This document shows, one piece after another, positions 36,502 through 44,931 of a stretch of 64,000 nt of DNA. A model generated the notes under the pieces. The model was not told the origin of the DNA. It searched no databases and saw only the letters and a list, made by a program, of their open reading frames with translations. This stretch comes from Rhodobacteraceae bacterium UBA3069 (GTDB lineage Bacteria > Pseudomonadota > Alphaproteobacteria > Rhodobacterales > Rhodobacteraceae): assembly GCA_002366795.1 (NCBI GenBank), contig DFBX01000096.1, forward strand, positions 1-64,000, in the 5' to 3' direction. The position numbers and the translations under genes are program-made. Each line of letters opens with the position of its first letter. Position 1 is the first letter of the stretch.

Positions 36502-37221
36502 ATGGTAAAGTCGAAAGATGACCTGCCGGCAGAGGCAGAGCGCTATGTCATGCCGTCGCATTTTGTCGAAAGCGACAGCCTCGAAGTGCAGGGTTTCGTG
36601 TCTTCAGCTTTGCGTGATCTCCCTGCGGATGCATCCAGCCGAGACAAGGCGATCCGCTTGTTCGAGGCGGTTCGCGACGATATCCGTTATGATCCCTATT
36701 GTTTCGCACTGGATGAAGATTCTTATCGCGCCAGTCGAATTGCCGGGGCAGAAGCGGCGTTCTGCGTGCCCAAGGCAATCCTTCTTGCGGCCTGCCTGCG
36801 TGCTGTCGGTATCCCCGCCGCTCTGGGGTTTGCGGATGTGCGCAACCACCTGAATACGCCCAAGCTGCAGGAGTTGATGGGCACCGACCTGTTTATCTAT
36901 CACGGCTACGTTCAGTTGTGGCTGGACGGTGAGTCCTACAAGGTCACGCCTGCGTTCAACATGGATCTGTGTGAGCGTTTCGGGGTCAAGCCTCTGGTCT
37001 TTGACGGGTATCACGATGCGCTCTTTCACGAGTTCGACGAACAGAACCACCGGCACATGGAATATGTGAATGACCGGGGACTCTATTTCGACGCGCCGAT
37101 GGAGGAATTCCTGGTGGCTTTCAAGGAAACCTACCCAAGACTGGAAGAGTTCAACCGCGTCCGAATTTCCAAGGATTCGAGTGGGTACGATTCCAGTTTC
37201 TCTAAGGAGGGGGGGCTTTGA
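36502..37221 (+). CDS. Transglutaminase-fold protein
   Basis: A 239-residue protein of the transglutaminase-like superfamily. The core is VRDDIRYDPYCFALDED, Cys88 in AAFCVPKAILLAACLRAVGI, and His134 in YHGYVQLWLDGESYKVTPAF. The Cys and His of the triad are present; the third residue is probably in the TPAFN segment. Start 36502 is chosen for its G-rich ribosome-binding site; ATG 36484 is also in frame. Family members include amidases, peptidases and transferases, and why one is in an acyl-CoA operon is unknown. Its stop overlaps the next gene's TTG start. Confidence 0.8.
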   Translation: MVKSKDDLPAEAERYVMPSHFVESDSLEVQGFVSSALRDLPADASSRDKAIRLFEAVRDDIRYDPYCFALDEDSYRASRIAGAEAAFCVPKAILLAACLRAVGIPAALGFADVRNHLNTPKLQELMGTDLFIYHGYVQLWLDGESYKVTPAFNMDLCERFGVKPLVFDGYHDALFHEFDEQNHRHMEYVNDRGLYFDAPMEEFLVAFKETYPRLEEFNRVRISKDSSGYDSSFSKEGGL

Positions 37222-37667
37222 AGTATCTGGAGGATTTCGCGCCGGGCCAGGTCTTTCGCTTTCGCAGCGCCCCGATGAGCCCGGAGGCCATAAAGGCATT
37301 CGCCAAGGAGTGGGATCCGCAACGGCTGCACACCGACGAAGACTATGCAGCCACCATACATGGCAGCCTGATCGCCTCAGGCTTTCAGACGATGCTTGAG
37401 GTATTCAAGCCGGTCATGACGGAGATGATGGTCGATGTTGCCAATATTGGTGGCATGGGCTTCGACAATCTGCGCTGGTTGCGGCCCGTTCGCCCGAATG
37501 AACCCCTTGATGTCGAATTGACGGTCAATTCGGTCACGCCGTCAAAAAGCAAGCCCGACCGAGGTGTTTTGAACTACACGCTCAGCGCCAAAAACCCCAA
37601 GGGCGAGGTCGTTTTTACAACCGACACCCCCGTTATGATCCAGCGAAAACAAAATGACACAGACTGA
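37218..37667 (+). CDS. Single-hotdog MaoC-family dehydratase
   Basis: A 149-residue hotdog protein: AFAKEWDPQRLHTDEDYAAT matches the MaoC active-site segment (Asp and His), followed by IHGSLIASGFQTM. Start is TTG 37218 with a strong AAGGAGGGGGG upstream, overlapping the transglutaminase stop. It ends inside the start of the next dehydrogenase gene. Probably a 2-enoyl-CoA hydratase of the same pathway. Confidence 0.88.
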   Translation: MKYLEDFAPGQVFRFRSAPMSPEAIKAFAKEWDPQRLHTDEDYAATIHGSLIASGFQTMLEVFKPVMTEMMVDVANIGGMGFDNLRWLRPVRPNEPLDVELTVNSVTPSKSKPDRGVLNYTLSAKNPKGEVVFTTDTPVMIQRKQNDTD

Positions 37668-38775
37668 TATGCTTTCCAGCGACCAAGAAGACCTTCGCTT
37701 GCTGCGTGAGAGCGCGCGCACCCTGTTTGAGCGCGCGGGCGGCAGTGGAAGATCCAGAAGACTGCGCGATGCCGATGGCGGCTGGGACGCGGACATGATC
37801 CGCGAACTGGCCGAGGCCGGCGTTTTCGGAGTGACCGTTCCCGAGGAAAATGGTGGGCTTGGCATGGGCTTGGCCGCCGGGGGCGTCATCGCCGAGGAAG
37901 TCGGCCGTGTGATTGCCCCGGAACCGGTGGTGGTGACAGTCGGGCTGAGCCTCGGCCTTCTGCGGCGGCTTTGCCCGGATCACGCCAAAATGGAACAGCT
38001 CACCAGCGGCGAAATATCACTGGCTGTTGCCTGGCAGGAACGCGGCCCGGGCGGAGCGCCCGCCGATGCGACCTGCCGCTACGCAGACGGAAAACTGACC
38101 GGCGGCAAGGCTTGGGTGATCGGCGCGGCTGGATCGCATGGTTTCCTTGTTGTGGCCAAGGGGGATAATGGTCCGGTCCTGGTCTTGGCCGAGGCCACCG
38201 CAGACGGGCTTGCCATCGACAAGCGCGCGCAGGCCGACGGCAGTTCCATGGGCGAGCTTTCGTTCTCGGGAACTCCGGCAGAGCAAATGGCCGAGGGTCC
38301 CACGGTACAAGACGCGCTCGCCGAGGCGATCAGCGACGCAACGGCACTCGCCGCGGCCGAGCTCGTCGGCCTGAGCGATCGCGCCTTTGAAATCACTCTG
38401 GACTACATCAAGACCCGCGAGCAATTCGACAAGCCCATCGGGTCGTTCCAGGTCATCCAGCACCGCGCTGTGGACCTTCATGTTATGCGTGAGGTTGCGC
38501 AGGCCGGCGTGCGCGAAGTTTTGACCCAAATGGACTGCGAAACGGATCCAAAGATTCGCGCGCGACTCGCCAGCCGTGCCAAGGCGCGCGCCGTCACGGC
38601 TGCCAAGAAGATCACCCGCGACGCCATCCAGCTGCACGGGGCGGTCGGTTATACCGACGAGTTCGATATCGGGCTTTATCTGAACCGGGCACTGGTGCTC
38701 TCGGCCTGGCTGGGCGACGATGCCTATCACCGGCGGATTTGGTTCGATGCGCGAGAAGAAGAAGGGGCAGCATAA
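37654..38775 (+). CDS. Acyl-CoA dehydrogenase, probable non-catalytic subunit
   Basis: A 373-residue acyl-CoA dehydrogenase-fold protein with short or altered motifs. ADGKLTGGKAWVIGAAGS replaces the usual flavin segment, and the C-terminus (LYLNRALVLSAWLGDD) lacks the GTNE loop. IKTREQFDKPIGSFQVIQHR is normal. The next gene, overlapping by one base, encodes a full-featured partner. This pairing is that of the heteromeric alpha2beta2 enzymes used for steroid side chains (ChsE1-ChsE2 type), so I infer a mixed complex. Confidence 0.86.
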   Translation: MTQTDMLSSDQEDLRLLRESARTLFERAGGSGRSRRLRDADGGWDADMIRELAEAGVFGVTVPEENGGLGMGLAAGGVIAEEVGRVIAPEPVVVTVGLSLGLLRRLCPDHAKMEQLTSGEISLAVAWQERGPGGAPADATCRYADGKLTGGKAWVIGAAGSHGFLVVAKGDNGPVLVLAEATADGLAIDKRAQADGSSMGELSFSGTPAEQMAEGPTVQDALAEAISDATALAAAELVGLSDRAFEITLDYIKTREQFDKPIGSFQVIQHRAVDLHVMREVAQAGVREVLTQMDCETDPKIRARLASRAKARAVTAAKKITRDAIQLHGAVGYTDEFDIGLYLNRALVLSAWLGDDAYHRRIWFDAREEEGAA

Positions 38776-39926
38776 TGATCGACTGGAACGCAATGACCGA
38801 CGCGGAGTTCCGCAAGAAAATCCGCCAGTTCTTCGAGGCGGAGTATCCTGAGGAACTCCGCCATCTGCCGCACCGTCCGAAATTCGCCGAGATCGAGCAG
38901 TGGCATACCAAGCTTCACACCAAGGGTTGGGTCGCTCCGGCTTGGCCCACGGAATGTGGCGGCATGGGGCTGAATGCGGCTAAGCTGCTGATTTTCTACG
39001 AAGAACAGCAACGCTGGGGTGTGAACCGCGGACGTGACATGGGCGTGCAGATGGTGGGCCCGCTGATCATCAAGTTCGGCACGCAGAAGCAGAAAGACTA
39101 TTGGCTTCCACGTATTCTGAGCTGCGAGGACATCTGGTGTCAGGGCTATTCCGAGCCGGGTGCCGGCTCCGATCTTGCCAATCTGCGCACACGCGCAGAC
39201 GTTGATGGCGACCATTTCGTCATAAACGGTCAGAAAATCTGGACCACGATGGCGCATGACGCCACTCACATCTTCATGCTGGTGCGCACCGATCCGGACG
39301 CGCCCAAAAAACAGCAGGGCATCAGTTTCCTACTGGCACCGATGGACCAGCCCGGTGTCGAGGTGCGCACCATCACCACCCTGTCGGGAGAAACCGAGTT
39401 CTGCGAGGTCTTCTTCGACAATGCCCGCACGCCGCAGGAAAACCTCGTAGGCGAGCTGAACAAGGGCTGGACCATGGCCAAGGCGCTTCTGAGCTTCGAG
39501 CGCATCTTCATCGGATCGCCAAGCCTGGCGCAGAACGCGCTTGGGCAACTCGAAAGCTTTGCCCGCGGCCGTGGCGCCTTCGACGATCCCGTGTTCCGGG
39601 ACCGTTTTGCGCAGGCCGCACTCGACGTTGAGGATCATGCTGCGCTTTATGCCCGTTTCGCTGACCAGCTCAAACGTGGCGAGACGCTGGGGGCGGATGT
39701 CTCGATGCTCAAAATCTGGGTGACGGAGTGCTTTCAGCGCATCACCGAACTGATGATCGAAGCAGCCGGCCCTGATGGCGGGACGATAGGCCCGCTTCAG
39801 GTCGGCAATGTGAACGTCGATGCTCTGGCGAGTTTCTACAAGGCCCGGCCGACAACGATCTACGGTGGATCGAACGAAATTCAACGCAACATCCTTTCCA
39901 AGGCCGTCCTCGGATTGCCTGGTTAA
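38775..39926 (+). CDS. Acyl-CoA dehydrogenase, probable catalytic partner
   Basis: A 383-residue acyl-CoA dehydrogenase from ATG 38775, which overlaps the upstream stop (TAATG); ATGs further upstream are inside the preceding gene. Motifs: YSEPGAGSDLANLRTRA, INGQKIWTTMAHDATH, LSFERIFIGSPSL with a Glu on helix G, and IYGGSNEIQRNILSKAVLG at the C-terminus. It resembles FadE-type subunits that pair with a partner such as the preceding protein. Confidence 0.9.
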   Translation: MIDWNAMTDAEFRKKIRQFFEAEYPEELRHLPHRPKFAEIEQWHTKLHTKGWVAPAWPTECGGMGLNAAKLLIFYEEQQRWGVNRGRDMGVQMVGPLIIKFGTQKQKDYWLPRILSCEDIWCQGYSEPGAGSDLANLRTRADVDGDHFVINGQKIWTTMAHDATHIFMLVRTDPDAPKKQQGISFLLAPMDQPGVEVRTITTLSGETEFCEVFFDNARTPQENLVGELNKGWTMAKALLSFERIFIGSPSLAQNALGQLESFARGRGAFDDPVFRDRFAQAALDVEDHAALYARFADQLKRGETLGADVSMLKIWVTECFQRITELMIEAAGPDGGTIGPLQVGNVNVDALASFYKARPTTIYGGSNEIQRNILSKAVLGLPG

Positions 39927-39959
39927 ATCAACACTAACATCCAACAAAGGAAATGAAGC

Positions 39960-40769
39960 ATGTCTGACCGCTATGCAAAATACCACAAGATGAAATTCGA
40001 CTACCCGGCGGATCGAGTCCTGCGTATCACTTTCGATCGACCGGAATCGTTTAATTCCGTAGACGCGGAAACCCACACCCAGATGACGGATATGTGGATC
40101 GATATCGACCGCGACCCCGACATCAACTCGGTGATCGTGACCGGCGCAGGAAAGGCGTTTTCGGCTGGCGGTGATTTTAGCCTGATCGAAAACATGATCG
40201 GCAATTCGCATGAGATCATGAAGACGTGGAAAGAGGCCAAGAATCTCGTCTACAACATCATCAACTGCAACAAGCCGATCATTTCGGCAATCAACGGCCC
40301 GGCGGCGGGCGCGGGCCTTGTCGTGGCCATCCTTGCCGACATCTCGATCGCCGGCAAGCGCGCCAAGATCGTCGATGGTCACCCGCGCTTGGGTGTTGCC
40401 GCCGGTGACGTCGCGGCAATCATCTGGCCGCTTCTGACCTCGATGGCCAAAGCGAAATACTACCTGATGACCTGCAAACCGGTTTCCGGCGAAGAGGCGG
40501 AGCGCATCGGTCTGGTTTCCATGTGCGTCGAGGATGAGGAACTGCAGCAAATCGCTCTGGACACAGCTGTCGAGCTGGCCAACGCCTCGCAGAGCGCGAT
40601 CCGCTGGACCAAGTATTCGCTGAACAACTGGCTGCGCCAGGCCGGTCCGATTTTCGACGCCTCGACCGCGTTGGAGATGCTCGGCTTCATGGGCGAAGAT
40701 GTCAAGGAAGGTGTGCTGTCGCACCGCGAAAAGCGTGCGCCCAACTTCCGCAAAGACTGCCCACTTTAA
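39960..40769 (+). CDS. Crotonase-family protein 3, atypical active site
   Basis: A 269-residue crotonase fold: FSAGGDFSLIENMIG for the oxyanion hole, then GPAAGAGLVVAILADISIAG and GHPRLGVAAGDVAAIIWPLL. Neither Glu of classical enoyl-CoA hydratase is in place (Val and a Pro/Arg segment instead). An Asp in AAGD may act. It could be a hydratase, a C-C hydrolase-like or a lyase variant. It lies in the operon behind operator 5, between the dehydrogenase pair and a PaaK-like ligase. Confidence 0.83.
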   Translation: MSDRYAKYHKMKFDYPADRVLRITFDRPESFNSVDAETHTQMTDMWIDIDRDPDINSVIVTGAGKAFSAGGDFSLIENMIGNSHEIMKTWKEAKNLVYNIINCNKPIISAINGPAAGAGLVVAILADISIAGKRAKIVDGHPRLGVAAGDVAAIIWPLLTSMAKAKYYLMTCKPVSGEEAERIGLVSMCVEDEELQQIALDTAVELANASQSAIRWTKYSLNNWLRQAGPIFDASTALEMLGFMGEDVKEGVLSHREKRAPNFRKDCPL

Positions 40770-40796
40770 TCAACGTTGGGTAAAGGAGGCATAGAC

Positions 40797-41993
40797 ATGT
40801 CCTTAAGTATCTATAAAGACATCGCGCATGCCTATGCTGCAGCGACCGAAAGGGCTCCGGGCCTGAAAGCCCGGTTTGCGGCTGCCGGATTCGATCCGGC
40901 AGCCGTTGAGACACTGGCGGATCTGACGCGTCTGCCGGTGATGAAAAAGGAAGAGCTGCTGAAGCTTCAGCGTGACGACCCGCCTTTCGGCGGGTTCCTC
41001 GGCTCTGATCTGAAGGATGTCGGGCGGATTTACGCCTCACCCGGCCCGATCTTCGAACCGTCGCTTTCGGGCGGCGGCGGGCACGGTCTGGACCTGCTGT
41101 TCAGGTCGGCCGGTGTGGGCGCAGGAGACATTATCCTGAACACCTGGATGTATCACCTCGTGCCGGCGGGGCTGTTGTTTGACGAAGCGGCGCAGGCCGC
41201 AGGCGCAACGGTCATTCCCGGTGGCGTAGGCAACACCGAACTTCAGGCACAGATCATCGTCGAAACCGGCGTGACTTCGATCTGCGCCTCGACCGCGTTC
41301 TTCCTGACGCTGGCCGACAAAGTGATCGAGACCTATGGCCGGGACGCCTGGAAGGTGAAGACCGCCTTCCTCGGGGGCGAGATGGGCGACTGGATGGCCA
41401 AACGCCGCCGGATCGAGGCGGATTATGGCGTGTCCACCTGGGCCGCCTATGCCACCGCCGATCTGGGTCTTGTCGCCTATGAGGATGGCGGCGAAGGCTA
41501 TGTGGCCCACCCCGACCGTGTGGTGCAAATCTGCAATCCGGTCAACGGAGAGCAGGTGTCCCATGGCGAGCCGGGCGAGGTTGTCGTAACAGCGCGTGAC
41601 GCCACTTGGCCAATGATCAGGTTTGGCACCGGCGACAGTGCATTTGCGCTGGAAAGCGACGAGGATGGCCGCGTCAGCCGTATTTCCGCGTTGCAGGGCC
41701 GGGTCGGCGCGGCGGTCAAGGTTCGCGAGATATTTGTCTATCCTCGCGCGATCGAGGAAGTCGTCATCGCCACGCCGGGTGCCAAGGCCGCGCAGGCCGT
41801 GGTGACGCGGGAAAACGATCGCGACATGATCCGCATTTCCCTTGTGCTTGAAGATAGCGCCGACGCAGCCGCGGCCGAAGCCGCCGGCGCCAAAGCTTTC
41901 AAACAGTATTCGAGAATTCGTGCCGACGCGGTAAGCGTCGTCGCGGAGTTGCCTGAGAATACTGACCTGATCGTCAACCAGAAAGACGGCTGA
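40797..41993 (+). CDS. PaaK-like (phenylacetate-CoA ligase family) protein
   Basis: A 398-residue member of the PaaK branch of adenylating enzymes, starting at ATG 40797 behind AAAGGAGG. The usual P-loop (SSGTTG) is replaced by ASPGPIFEPSLSGGG. The later motifs FLGGEMGDW, YATADLGLVAYE and WPMIRFGTGD are retained. The altered loop suggests changed ATP handling or a different acyl donor. Last gene of the operon; a GC-rich hairpin follows. Confidence 0.82.
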   Translation: MSLSIYKDIAHAYAAATERAPGLKARFAAAGFDPAAVETLADLTRLPVMKKEELLKLQRDDPPFGGFLGSDLKDVGRIYASPGPIFEPSLSGGGGHGLDLLFRSAGVGAGDIILNTWMYHLVPAGLLFDEAAQAAGATVIPGGVGNTELQAQIIVETGVTSICASTAFFLTLADKVIETYGRDAWKVKTAFLGGEMGDWMAKRRRIEADYGVSTWAAYATADLGLVAYEDGGEGYVAHPDRVVQICNPVNGEQVSHGEPGEVVVTARDATWPMIRFGTGDSAFALESDEDGRVSRISALQGRVGAAVKVREIFVYPRAIEEVVIATPGAKAAQAVVTRENDRDMIRISLVLEDSADAAAAEAAGAKAFKQYSRIRADAVSVVAELPENTDLIVNQKDG

Positions 41994-42034
41994 GAACGTT
42001 TCCGAAGCAACCGTGATCAGCGGCCGGAATAGTA

Positions 42035-42062
42035 GAGGGCGGCGGGGTGACCTGCCGCCCTC
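42035..42062. terminator. Probable terminator after PaaK-like gene
   Basis: Stem GAGGGCGGC / GCCGCCCTC (9 bp) around a 10-base loop, 41 bp after the PaaK-like stop. Only a short AT stretch follows, so efficiency is uncertain. It may also serve the minus-strand remnant ending at 42068. Confidence 0.5.
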
Positions 42063-42067
42063 ATTCG

Positions 42068-42440
42068 TCAGGCGCAGAGCGCATCCTTCACAGCATGGTA
42101 TTCCCGCTCGAGGCGGTCGACGTAGTCCGCCGTGGTTGTCACCGCGTGCACTGCACAAACCCCCTGGGCGCTGCCCCAGATGTTGAGGCAGGCCTTGGGG
42201 CGGATGTCGCCGGTGGCCGGATTGAGCTTGTTGCCCTCACCGGTCTGGTTGTCTGTACCCAGCCCGACGGCCCGGACCGATGGTTCGATATCACTGACGT
42301 TCACGCCGCTGAAGTGGCTGCGTAGAGAATGTCATCGCCCCGCCGTGCACGATCATCTGCTTGTAGGTTTCCGCGGCGACAGCTTCGCTCGTCGCGATGA
42401 ACCGCGAGCCGCGCCAAATGACGGGGCCACCCACGTTGCA
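42068..42440 (-). pseudogene. Unrecognised frameshifted gene remnant
   Basis: On the minus strand, one frame reads VGGPVIWRGSRFIATSEAVA up to HGGAMTFST. A second frame then continues NVSDIEPSVRAVGLGTDNQT, ACLNIWGSAQGVCAVHAVTT and a normal-looking end REYHAVKDALCA, stopping at 42068. Joined across one frameshift near 42310 these look like the C-terminal 120 residues of a real protein. I do not recognise the family. It fills the space between the PaaK-like gene and the next dehydrogenase. Confidence 0.35.
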
Positions 42441-42492
42441 ACTCCACTGCCTGCGTGCGGTGTGACCGAATACCGGAGTCGGGCACCTGTTT

Positions 42493-43659
42493 TCAGAACG
42501 CGCTCAAACCCGTCAGGTTTCGTCCGATGACCAGCTTCTGAATTTCGGTGGTACCATCCGGGATCGGCATGACCTTTGCATTGCGGAAATGCCGTTCGAC
42601 AGGAAACTCCTTGGTGATGCCGTTGCCTCCATGGATTTGCACAGCCTTTCCGGCGATTTCGACAGCCATCTCCGTCGCATACCATTTCGCCATCGAAGTC
42701 TGGGTGTCGCAGCGCACGCCCAGATCCAGAAGTTGCAGCCCACGCTGGCACAGAAGCCGCGCGGCATCGAGATGGGTGGCCATGTCGGCCAGATAGCCTT
42801 GGATCAATTGGTGCCCGCCGATCGGCTTGCCATGCTGCTCGCGCTCTTTGGAATACCGGACGGCGCATTCCAGCGCTGCCTGGGCAATACCAATGCTCGT
42901 CAGACCGACGAAAACCCGCGCGCTTTCGAACAGCTTCAATGTCTGGAACAGACCGCCGCCGGAGTTGCCCAGAACGTGGGCTTCTGTCGTTTCGGCCCGG
43001 TCAAAGAACAATTCGCAGGTCGATGCACCGACAAGCCCCAATTTGCGCAACTCGCGGCTTTCATAGCCGCCCTTGTCGCGATCGACGATGACCATGGAAA
43101 TCCCGTCATCGAGGTTACAGACCACGATGGCAAAGTCCGATTGCGCGCCGTTGGAAATCCAGAGCTTCTGTCCGGTGACGAAAATCTTGTCGCCCTCGCG
43201 TTCCGCACGGGTCTTGACCTCGCGCACGTTCGAGCCGACCTCCGGCTCGGAAATGCAGGTGGCGCAGATGCGTTCGCTGCGCAGGAGCGGCCCAAGATAC
43301 GCCTCTTTCTGCGCCGCGTCGCCCAGAAGGTTGACCGCAAATACGGCGTGGCCCTGAATCAGCACCGCAATCGCCAGATCGGCCCAGATGCGGGCCAGTT
43401 CCTCGTAAAGGATGCCATAGGTCATGCGGTCGATCCCTGCGCCGCCGTCCTCTTCCGTTATCAGGCCGCTGATCAGCCCGAATTCCTCGACCTTGGCGAA
43501 CAGGGATTTCAGGGTCTCCGCATCGGGCGGGTGACCAAGTTGTTCGTATTTCTCGGCCAGCGGGGCGAACTCTGCCAATGCCATCTTGCGGAAGTTTTCC
43601 AGCAACATGCGTTGCTCGTCTGTATAGATTGCCTGAGCGGCGGCGATCACATTTTCCAT
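42493..43659 (-). CDS. Acyl-CoA dehydrogenase with Asp at the catalytic-Glu position
   Basis: A 388-residue acyl-CoA dehydrogenase: CISEPEVGSNVREVKTRA, WISNGAQSDFAIVVC and GKPIGGHQLIQGYLADMATH. At the C-terminal catalytic loop it reads MPIPDGTTEIQKLVIGR, with Asp where medium-chain enzymes have Glu. Helix G (KLFESARVFVGL) has no acidic residue directly beside the Arg. A shorter acidic base at this site suggests a ring or alpha-branched substrate, which is an inference. Last gene of a minus-strand operon after the thiolase and a crotonase. Confidence 0.9.
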   Translation of the reverse strand: MENVIAAAQAIYTDEQRMLLENFRKMALAEFAPLAEKYEQLGHPPDAETLKSLFAKVEEFGLISGLITEEDGGAGIDRMTYGILYEELARIWADLAIAVLIQGHAVFAVNLLGDAAQKEAYLGPLLRSERICATCISEPEVGSNVREVKTRAEREGDKIFVTGQKLWISNGAQSDFAIVVCNLDDGISMVIVDRDKGGYESRELRKLGLVGASTCELFFDRAETTEAHVLGNSGGGLFQTLKLFESARVFVGLTSIGIAQAALECAVRYSKEREQHGKPIGGHQLIQGYLADMATHLDAARLLCQRGLQLLDLGVRCDTQTSMAKWYATEMAVEIAGKAVQIHGGNGITKEFPVERHFRNAKVMPIPDGTTEIQKLVIGRNLTGLSAF

Positions 43660-43676
43660 TTTTTCTTTTCCTTGTT

Positions 43677-44915
43677 TCAGCGACCTAGAATGGTGACGCA
43701 GGCGGCGGCTTCTTCGACGCCGTGCAGGCCGCCACCGTTTTCGGCAATGGCGTTCTGCGCGCCTTCGACCTGGCGTGCGCCGGCTTCGCCGCGCAGCTGT
43801 GTGACCAATTCAAAAACCTGGCCGATCCCGGTGGCCCCGACCGGGTGCCCCTTGGATTCCAAACCGCCGGAGGGGTTCACCGGGATACGTCCGCCGATTG
43901 TGGTTTCTCCGCGCAGGCTGGCCGGGCCACCCTCGCCGAATTCGACAAAGCCCAGATTCTCGATCTGGATCACCTCGCCCACGGCGGTGGCGTCATGCAC
44001 CTCGGCCAATGACATGTCCTTGGGGCCAAGACCGGCCTGCTCATAGGCCTGAAGTGCCGCCAAGCGAGTCAGGTGGTTCTTGTAATCCTCGGGCGGACGG
44101 TCGGTGCCGGAGCGCAAGATCGCGGCCTTGACCTTTATCGCGCGGGCTGGATCGAGGACCAGCCGTTTAAGCCCTTCACCGGTGCAAAGCACCGCCGCCG
44201 CCGCGCCGTCCGAAATGGGGGCGCACATCGGCAGCGTGAGCGGAAAGGTAATAGGTGGCGCGGCCAGCACCTGATCAATGCTCATGGAGTCGCGGTATTG
44301 GGCCAACGGGTTATGCGCAGAATGCGCATGGTTCTTGGCAGAAACGGCGGCAAACTGTTCTTGCGTGGTTCCGAAGGTTTTCATGTGCAGCCGCGCAAAA
44401 CCGGCGTAGACATCCATGAACACGCTATAGGGCTTGGGCGATTTCGACCCTTCGGGTTCCTCGATACCGGCACCCAGATCGGCGAGGCGCTGCGCGACCT
44501 CTTCGCCGTTGCTGACGTCCCAACCGCTGTCAAAGGCCGAAAACATCAGCGCGCGGTCGTCGGAATACATTTTCTCGGCGCCCACGGCCAAGCAGCACTC
44601 GCCATTGCCGGCCTTGAGGAAATCCACCGCCAACTTGAACCCGGTCGAGGCGCTGGCGCAGGCGTTTTCGACATTCACCACCGGAATGCCCTGAATGCCC
44701 ATTTCACGCAGCGCAATTTCGCCGCGGATCATGTGTTGGCCTTCCATATGGCCCTGCACCGCGTTCGAGAAAAACGCGCCGTCGATACGATCAGCCGCCA
44801 GTCCGGCATCCGAAAGTGCGGCAGCGACGGCCTCGCCCGTCATGTTCTTGATGGTTTTGTCCCGGAATTTCCCGAACGGCGTCATCCCGACGCCAACGAC
44901 ATAAATATCCTGCAT
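43677..44915 (-). CDS. SCP2-type thiolase (Cys present)
   Basis: A 412-residue thiolase-superfamily protein of the lipid-transfer/SCPx type. The nucleophile is Cys86 in NVENACASASTGF. The second active-site motif is GLESKGHPVGATGIGQ, and the acidic/His motif is LAEVHDATAVGEVIQ. It keeps the catalytic Cys, unlike the homologue at 33254, so it can carry out real thiolysis of a branched 3-ketoacyl-CoA. It lies between a crotonase gene (16-bp gap) and a dehydrogenase gene (17-bp gap), forming a small beta-oxidation operon. Confidence 0.9.
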   Translation of the reverse strand: MQDIYVVGVGMTPFGKFRDKTIKNMTGEAVAAALSDAGLAADRIDGAFFSNAVQGHMEGQHMIRGEIALREMGIQGIPVVNVENACASASTGFKLAVDFLKAGNGECCLAVGAEKMYSDDRALMFSAFDSGWDVSNGEEVAQRLADLGAGIEEPEGSKSPKPYSVFMDVYAGFARLHMKTFGTTQEQFAAVSAKNHAHSAHNPLAQYRDSMSIDQVLAAPPITFPLTLPMCAPISDGAAAAVLCTGEGLKRLVLDPARAIKVKAAILRSGTDRPPEDYKNHLTRLAALQAYEQAGLGPKDMSLAEVHDATAVGEVIQIENLGFVEFGEGGPASLRGETTIGGRIPVNPSGGLESKGHPVGATGIGQVFELVTQLRGEAGARQVEGAQNAIAENGGGLHGVEEAAACVTILGR

Positions 44916-44931
44916 CCTACAGTCTCCTTAT

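Noticed and set aside
42589..44046. Plus-strand ORF of 485 codons opposite the dehydrogenase and thiolase
   Set aside because: Antisense to two genes with intact catalytic motifs; no recognisable protein features.
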